From Promerops cafer (taxonomy: Eukaryota > Chordata > Aves > Passeriformes > Nectariniidae): a stretch of 64,000 nt of DNA. Numbering within the stretch: position 1 is the first letter of the stretch; the number at the start of each line of letters is the position of its first letter. Positions 54,101-63,100 of the stretch are shown one piece after another. The translations under genes and the position numbers were made by a program. The stretch is taken from NCBI GenBank assembly GCA_013398275.1, contig VZSE01008388.1:2440494-2504493 (forward strand). The letters run 5' to 3'. The notes beneath the pieces are model-generated. The model was not told the origin of the DNA. It saw nothing but the letters and a program-made list of their open reading frames with translations, and searched no databases.

Positions 54101-57100
54101 CAGGCTTTTGTGTACACAGGCATGCAGGCACTCCAGCACTGTATGGTTGTACTCACACTGCACGTTGAGCTGCACCAGGGCTTCCCGGGGTCTGATGTTA
54201 AATCCATTGTACCTGGCTGTCTGACACTTATAGGTCCCGCTCATTTCTCGGCTCACGCTCTCCAGGTGCAGCTTCCCATCGTATGTCTCCATTGTCATTG
54301 TCCCTGAAGGCATGGGGCTTTCCTTATCTACCCGGGACCAGATGATGGGTGGCTTCGGCTTTCCTCGAACCTCACACTGCAGCTCGGCCCTGGAGCCCTC
54401 CCGCACAGTGATGGCAGACTGACCCTTAGGGACACTGATTGTTGGTGGCACTAAAAGAGACACAAGAAGGGAATCACTTTACAATGGGATTTCAGCAAGT
54501 AAGGAATAGTCTTGAGATGCTTCTGATTGAGTCACACCAAAAGCCTTGAACACCAAAGGTTTCCACTTGACACACTACAACCCTTCTATGAACACCCTGT
54601 CCATGCAAGTTATCCTATAGGGGCTGGAGCTTCACTTTCCAACAGTGTGTCCCAATATCAACGTCAAGGGCCAGTTGTATTGGGGCAGACTCCAGGCTCC
54701 CATCCCTCTGCTTGCAAAATGCTATCCAGCTGCAGGGATAGCATCAAGGAACACAAAGGCAAAAGCCTCTTTGATCCATTTCTCAATTTCTGGTCAGTGA
54801 ATTTCTCAAGTGGAACTGCAGTCTTTGGGCCAAAAAAAGAAGTCATATCTGCCAAGGTATCTAGACACCTTATCCAGGTCAGGCCAAAACAAAGACATAT
54901 AGGATAAGTGCTTGTAGATTCCATCTCCAGCCTTCTCAGAGGTCCAAAACCCCTGTTTGTTCCTAAACCACAGCAAGGAGTCAGCTCTGTTAAGTGTCTT
55001 TGCTTATTTTACTTTTATTGCATATTTTACTTTCATTGCATATTTTACTTTCATTATTTATTTTGCTTTTATTGGCGAATGCACTGTGAACTTCTCACAC
55101 CAATAAACCTCTGGCTCATCTGAGTGGGAAATGGGTCCCAGCAACAACCAACTGACAACCAAAACTTTGCTGATAAACAAAGCTTAAAAGAAATCCAGTG
55201 AATAAAAGGTACAGAGAACTCAGTGGGAAGAGGTTTTCTGTTCACATCCCCAATTCCACCAAGAACCCAGGAAGGGGATTTTTGTGCTAAACCACACGTA
55301 ATATTGACAATTTATTTGTGCTAGACGTTAGAGTCAACAGTTCAGCTGAGGTAAATATGGTCACAATCTTTTCTGAAAGCTCCTTTCTCAGCCCTTCCTG
55401 CTGACAGTGGCAACACTTGGATTGACACTTCCATAACTGCAAAGGCCATGTACTTCGTTTCCATTTAAATCAAAATATAGGACTACAGAAGCTTTAACAA
55501 GCTGGTCTGACCAACATTAGCTCAATTCAGCTCCAGCAAAGGAGAGTGTACTATGGTAATTGTACATGTTACAGCCTGCAGCTCTTTATGAACAAATTTA
55601 GGATGGATCCAGCCTAATCTACCTCTGCAGTCACCTCCCTATGCAACAGGGAGGCCACATTTTCAATTTGCAGGTCTCCTGTGGGCTGGGGAATCTCATC
55701 ACACCCTGTCCTGCACGGTGTGAAAGGACGGCAGCACTTTCAGTGCTAACGCTGCCGGCAGCCGCTCACCTGGCGAGCAGCAATTTTCTCCACAGGTAAA
55801 GTTGTAAATTGCATTTGAAGATTTTTTTTTTTTTTTTAATTAAAGCTATCTCCTTGGAGCTGCTCGGTGGAGGCAGACACTTTGATGAGCTCAGGCTTTG
55901 CTCGGTGGGGAAAAATGGAGCCACAGCTGCTGTCCTCTTGCTCTGATCCTGTGGTCTGGGGAAAACCTGGTGTTTTATACGGGAATCACATGTTGGAGGT
56001 GGCTCGTTGCTCACTGTAGGGATGTTGCATGTTGGACAGCCTTGGCTGCTGCATGGAGGGCTACTCCAGCAGGGATGGCTGTTTTCATTCCCTGGGACAA
56101 AAAGCAGTCCTGATGGCCCAGGCTGTCAAAGAGAGGCTTCAAAAGGCCCCAGACTGCCCTCCTTCCCTTCCTCATTGGTGGCATCCACACAAGCATACGG
56201 GACTCACTCTCCTCCAGAAGACACAGGGCAACTTGTCACCACAGACACCTCCTTTAAGACAGCAACTGGCTGGTGCTTGGACCAACACCTTCACTGACAG
56301 ACACTGCCTCTTGGTGGAATCATCCAAGGTCTCCCAGCTCTACACAACCTCCTACCCTTGCAGTCTTAAACACAACTGCACTCTGCCATCTAGTGATCTT
56401 GGGCAAAAAGAATTGTTCCAGGTGGTATCAGCCACACAAGTTTGGGAGAGCCGATTTTGCACCAGGATTGGCGAGTTCCCCCAATTTTGTTCCCTGTTGG
56501 TATAACAGGGTTGGTGTCGGGTGCCATGGAGAGGTCCTACCTTCCATGGCTGCCCACAGAAAGGAAGGACCATTCTTCAGTGTTTAGTGGATCCCTGGCA
56601 CAGTCAGGGCTTAGTCTCCAGCCTGCCAACAAGAACTGGATGCAATCCTACCTGGAGCAGGCTGGCCCCAGTATTTCTAATGGGAGACAAGAGCTTCCCA
56701 AAGCATAAACAGTAGTTGCAGAACTTTTTTTTCTGGGGAGCTGAAGTAAGCAGCATCCAGAATCAAGAGTGAGCCTGGCCTCTGGATCCAGCATAACCAG
56801 CGACTGAGAAGTAACATTCTGTGGAGGTGCAGGATTAATTCTGTGGGCAGCTGACTCCCCTGAGGAGTCTTCCATCAGATTACTAATGCAGTGCTTCTTT
56901 GTGCTGTACCCTCACGGTCCTGGAAAGGCAGCACAATGATATGGATGTAATGGAAAGCACAGCTGGACCCACCACTTCCCCAAAAACCGAAAGACAGCCC
57001 TGACACTCTACATTTTAGTCCCCAAAGTGACTGACAAACACTGACATATTTGTCCTGTCCTCACTGAGACGTAGGGTGAAGGTCTGACCCTGATTTAGGG

Positions 57101-60100
57101 GGCAGGCATTTATAACACCGGAACTCCTACAGAGAGTGCCCAAGACAGACTGCATTTGCAATCCAGCAAACATTAAAAGTATTCACAGAATTTGTATCCT
57201 GGACACAATGCCAAAGAAAAGAAAGAGCAGTTTTCTTTTTCTTTTACTCTCTTCTAAGCAAAGGGATACCTGAAATTTGCTGAAATCCCCCCATTTCTTC
57301 CTTCCTTCACAGTGTGGAGTTTTGTTTGAACAATCACACTGTAAAGCTGTCTCTGTAGCTTTGACTGGAGTGCACTTTGGACTTTTCATAGGGAGAAAAT
57401 ATAAAGGAAGATTTGCTTGGTACATAATACATCTGACAGAGAAGTTGTAACTATTACCCATCTCCAATCTGAGCCAAGCGCTTGCCTGAGGATGTAAGAC
57501 CTTTCTCCACTAGCATTCAAGACATACGTGTGAGGTTCTTCAAAAAAGACAGAGGCATGGGGCTGTGGGGCAGCCAGTGATGCCAAACACTCCTCTGGGG
57601 TCCCTATCTGGCAGAGAGAGACTCACCTGTCTCTGAGGAGATGTTCACCTCCACACTGAGGTCAGGAATGGGTGCTCCCTGGAAGGTAGCCACGCACAGG
57701 TAGGTGCCATAGTCACTGAATCTCAGGTCAATAATCTCCAAGCTGCAGGTCACAGGTGGGAGCTCGGGGTCATTGCGGGTGATGAGCAACCGGTCTGAGA
57801 ACCTGGCTGGTTTTCCATTCTTGTACCACGAATAGACAACCTTCTCCTGGGGGACAGCATCTACATGGCATGAGAGCTTCAAGTCCTGGCCTAACTGGAT
57901 GGTCTCGCTCTCTTTGATCACATCAGGAGTGATTTGGAATGTGGCATTCTTCATGGCTAAGATGAACAGAAGTGCAAAACCGGTTAGGGATATCAAAGTA
58001 TCTCGTATGGGACAGGAAAACTGTTCTTTGCTCCTCAGGAAGGCAACATTTCCATGCAAAATCTGCCCAAAGACCTCTCCCACTTATGTTGCCACAAAAT
58101 GTCCCAAGTGCTTCACATCTGGCAGTCTGGGATCATCCAATTCAGGATAGTGCTACAGCCCAGGATGAAGCTGCAAGCAGTGCTTGCACAGCCGTTGGTC
58201 TGGGAGCAGAGAAACTTGCACAGGCACTTCTCCAGAATGTTAATTACTCCTAAATATCACATTCACCCTCAACCGTACAAGAACAGCCAGGAGGAATGTG
58301 ATTCCCGGACTCCCTGAAAACACATGCTCAGAGATAAACAGCAACTTACACCGCACCAGCAGGTTCACAATCTTCTTTGCCGGGTTCCCCACATTGTTGA
58401 TGGCCGTGCAGTTGTAGTAGCCCGAGTCCTCCACACGGATCCTCCAGATGGTGAGGTTGCCTCCTTGCACAAGGCTATTGGGAGGCATTGGGCCAGGAGA
58501 GTGGGACCAAACCACTTCTGGCTGTGGGTCACCGCCCGTCAGAGAGCACTGCATAGTGATGTTGTCACCAGGGTTGACCACCAGAGTCTCATTGACTGAC
58601 AGCTTCAGAGCAGGTGGGGCTGGAAAAGCACAAAGAGGGACACTTCAGAGCTTGAGAAAGACCCATCCACTTGCCTGTGCACAGCTTCATACTTTTTATG
58701 ATTTGTTGTTGTTGATGGCTGGTTTGAGTAGGGACAGCTGGAAAGATCTATGAATTGATTACAAATATGAGGTGTTTGTGAATCTAAAGCATGATCACTA
58801 CCATGTCTTTGAGTGAGAACACTCTGCTCTTTTATGGCTAGGTAACAGAGCAGGCAGGGCCTCACACTGCCCCAGAAAACACTCTACCAATAGTGTTTAG
58901 GACTGGGGCACAAAGCAGCTGTGACATTTCATCAGTGCTGGTTCTCTATGGCTTAGGGTGCAGGTCAGAAGAAAAGCCCGATAAACTCTGCACATACAGG
59001 GGTGGCAAACATGCAACATTTGGCAGTAAAAAACCCAAGGCCTGAAGTTTCTTGACTCCTGATGCAAAGAACTGCAGCCAGGCATAAGGGCAATGGAAGC
59101 CTTTGTAGCCTTGATGGAGAGGTGAAGGAGAAAGGATATCCTCAGAGGAGCCTGCTTGAACCCAACCACTGCTTATGCTCAAGGACAGCTGGCATTAAAC
59201 CACTCCTCTCATCCAGAGTTTCCATCCCAAGAAGCAAGCTTTAGGGAAGGTCTATCCTTAAAAAAAGCTTTCCTCAGCTATCCCATGATATGCCTCTCTA
59301 TCTCTCGCACCCAACTAGACATCTTTGAGAGGCAAAGGCTTTGCCAACCATTTAGTCCTTGCAGCTTGGAGACTGATATGGAGGACCAGGACCTGTCTGC
59401 ACTGTAACAGGCCATTAACAGCAGCTCTGAACCTGCTCTTAATCTCCTTCACCTCCTCAGGTGTCTAATATGCTTTTCTGTACACCTGGGGGCTATCACA
59501 ATCACAGCAATTCTCCTTCCCATTCAGTTGAGCTGAGGCTGATTCAAAGTGTCTAGACAACCTCTCCTTTGAATGCTGTGATACCTGTTTTTTTGGTTTT
59601 ATTTTATTTCTGCACCCTTCTCACTACAGCCCCCTCAAGGAACGGATCCAAAATCCTTCCCCTTGTATTCTCTATTTCTTTCCATGAAAAGTCTTTCAAA
59701 GCCTCTATGAGCACTATCACTGGCTCCATCCAGACAGAGCTGAGAAAGTAGCAGTCCCCAGCAAAAAAGCAGGGAGTATGTTTTAAGTAACAGCCATAAT
59801 AATGCAAAATAAGACTTGTTCCATATTCATGAAGCCTGATTTAACAGCATCATTATTTCTGCCTCTTCTCTCCCCGGACCCTGTGTTAATGAGCTGTGCT
59901 GGATTTGTGTTGGATCTCTGAATTACAGCCCATACAAACACGGCGAGGAGGACTCTTCTCTCCTCAGCACTGGTGCCATAATTTAGTAGCACAACAACTG
60001 CCACGCTGGGATATTGCTTTGGTGTACTGAATATAATGTCCTCCCTGGCCACTGCACATGCTATTTGTGCCAGAGGTGGCCAGCTATGCCAAAGGAAGAA

Positions 60101-63100
60101 GGTGGCTCTTCTGCTACCTTCACTGGACATTTTGAGGCCAGTGGTTGGAGCCTTTGAATTTTGGGAGGCCACAGCCTGCACTCAAAGAGACTTTATCAGG
60201 TCTCTTTGCAGGAGTCTTGTAAATAGTGTGGAAGGGTTAATGCTTATTGAATAGCAAAGGAAGGATTTGTACATCCTCACCAAGCTCCAGATGGTTTCAT
60301 GAGATAGTATGAAGCCCAGAAACGCAATAGATCAACTCACCGTGGTTGGGCAGGACACATTCCTGTCACTAACTCAGTGTAGCTGACACCAAATAGCTGT
60401 TTCTGCCCTCGGACATTGAGCTGGTCTCAGGTTCACAGTGCACAGACAAACTGGCAGATGCAGCACCTTGCCTGGGAATCTCCATCCATCCCTGTCAGAG
60501 ACAGAGAAAGCCTGAGACCAGCCCATGTCCAGAGAGAAGGTGTCAGAGTTGGGGAGCACAAACCACAGGTCTTGCAGGCTCTGGTTAATATTTAGGGCTC
60601 GTGCAGATTTAGGGTTGGATATGCAAATATCTGACCCACACTCATCTTGCCCAGCTCTGGGCAAGGCAACATGTTGAAAAGGTGACATGCTGGTGCAAGC
60701 ACTGCATCAGGGCAGGGCATGAACGAGGCAGGGAAGCTGCAAATCTGCCTCCTGCACAGCTCCAGGAAGCAAGCTCCCACTACATGCCCCAAAATGAGCA
60801 GGCTGTGGCAGCTTGAGTGGGCTACCACTCCCCACTCCCACTCCTCTCAGCAGACAGAGGTTAACAGACTGCAGACATTGTTATGCAGGAGATGATCCTC
60901 ATTTATTTGTAACCTGTGGCAGTTCCTTTTGTTCTTGGCTCAGAAAACCTGCTGGCGGAGTCTGCCGAGCAGCGAGGGGACCATTAAAAACAAAGAATCG
61001 CTTTCAATTCCCTTTGAAGTCCAATTTGCTGCAGTAAAACTGCAGGAGAATTAACCAGCTGGGCTGCTTAATTTTGCAGAAATTGAGGAAGGGGGAAAAG
61101 TCAGGCTGACCCTACTGGAGCAGGTGATGGCAGCCTGGTGCTGAGCTGGTCCTGTGGCTCTGTGGACCCAACCTGCTGCTCTGGAGCCAGGCAACAGCAG
61201 CAGAACAGAGTAGGGACATCTCCTCTCCACTAAGGTTGCAGACAAAGAACCCATTCCCTGCTGCAAGGCCCAAGTTGCTGAATAGAGCTTGGGAGAAGTC
61301 CATCTCCTTACCAGAGACTATGATCTACCCAAAGGACACTGAGGAGCCAGCTGAGGAACAGCAAATGAGCTGAGGAGATTCCCCTGGCCTGACCTGACCT
61401 GACCTGACCTGACCCACAAATTCACCTCAAGGTCTGTAGTGCCTGGACTATAAATATTTAAGAGAGAGAAACTTCCAAGCATTTCAGCACTCTTCGGGCC
61501 CTTCTCAGTTATAAAGCCAAAGGCATCCTGAGTGGAGCTGCTCAGGATTCTGGGCACAGCCAGGTCTAGAGAAGCTGTGAAAGCACAAGCACAAGGGGAA
61601 CAGAAAAGACCTAAGCAAAAAAAAGGAGAGAATTAAAGAATTTCATTTAAATATTTCCTCATCTATGCACAATACTACCTACAGGGCAAGTAACCCATAT
61701 AATATTTCATGTTAAATATAGTCATGCTATTTAACACAAACCCTGCTCACTCTGCAATGCCAGCTTAATTTTCACTGCCAACTTTTAATACAATTTGCTA
61801 AGAACATATTTTCCATGGCCCCTTTGAGCTTGTAGTGCCAGGCTCCACTGTAACTATGTATAAATATGCATTTATAATTAAAAATCAGGAAAAAAAAAAC
61901 CTAGATAGATGTGCTTAAGAAGCTGGTGTAAATTGAGCCACATCGCTGCCTTGTCATCGAGTACGACCTGAGAATACATTTTCCCCATTCACTTAGTACA
62001 GGGGCTGGATTGAAATGAAGAGTAGTTTCCCTGTGCTTGGGCTGGAAGGGGGAATGGACATGAAGAGAAATTTGATTTTCTGACTCTTCAAACATAAATG
62101 TACACAGGGAAGAAGAGCTGTGTAAGATCCCTTTCTTCATCATGGACTGAAGATAAGTTTTTGAAGAGAATATTTCAACATTTGCTATGCTCTCATAGAG
62201 AGCATTCAGCTAATAGGGTGAGTTGTTCGAGACATGTTCAGAGATCTTACTACAGAGAGAATACTTTTTTCTGACATTAGCTATAATTGACTTTCTTAAG
62301 CTCATTATTTTTCTTCTTCCGACATAAAATGAGGCAACTATTGTTCAGCACCTTGGAACTCAACTCAGATCAATAAACATAATTTAAACAGTATCAACAA
62401 TATCCTGTCAACAGTTAACAACATCAAAAAAAGTTCTGTTTCCACTGCACAAAGATGACACAAGGGATGCAAACTGCTTTGTGTTACATTAGAGAGGTGA
62501 ATAATTCAAAGAGCTACAATGCCTTTCTCTCTGATCATGGAATACCCCAGGGCTGGAAGCAATTTCTTGACATTTACTTATTATTTGCAAATATTCAACA
62601 CACATGGGGGCTTTGCAGGTGGGGATTTTTTATTGTGTGTGTGGTTTTGGTTTGGGTTTTTTTAATGGACAGGTTGCAACCAAGTCCTTGCCAGTATTTG
62701 ATAAGTGACACTCAGTTATTGTTCACTTATTGCATGTCAAGCAAGAGGCACCAAACTGAATCTGCTCACAACTGGAGGTGCCTTCAAGCACTGCCAGTAT
62801 GAATATGAGTGTAAAATTTATTTACGGGGGAGGCACTGGAGATGTATGCTTTCCACAAACACTGGCACCAGCAGAGCCCGTTACCTGGGAGGTGCTCAGA
62901 GCACAGCCTGGAGTCACACATGGATGAATTATTTGTAAGAACTCCTGCAGCACTGCCCCACTCTAGACTGTATCAAATCTATTTTTAAAGTCACTTAGAA
63001 TTATAAATAAATAAAACAGTGTATGAATTAGAAGCTACATAGTGCCTCAACACCTACATGTAGTCTGTTTTAATGATCTCATGGCAGGCCTGGCCAAGGC

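Larger units (their letters stand above)
29539..54156 (-). other. MDGA1: MDGA1 24.6-kb intron between Ig5 and Ig6
   Basis: This is the largest intron, 24618 bases. It contains the unassigned inverted pair (38319-38734), a diverged tandem duplication (42955-43255), a long CR1 (43285-44252), an LTR (45668-46205), short duplications (50030-50075, 51361-51429, 52757-52792) and the CpG-dense island (51700-51890). The stretches 29600-38300 and 46300-49900 showed no transposon I could name. Confidence 0.9.
54451..57626 (-). other. MDGA1: MDGA1 intron between Ig4 and Ig5
   Basis: The intron is 3176 bases. It contains an 18-bp tandem repeat (55003-55074) and a run of 16 T (55822-55837). No coding exon or named transposon was seen. 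Confidence 0.9.
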
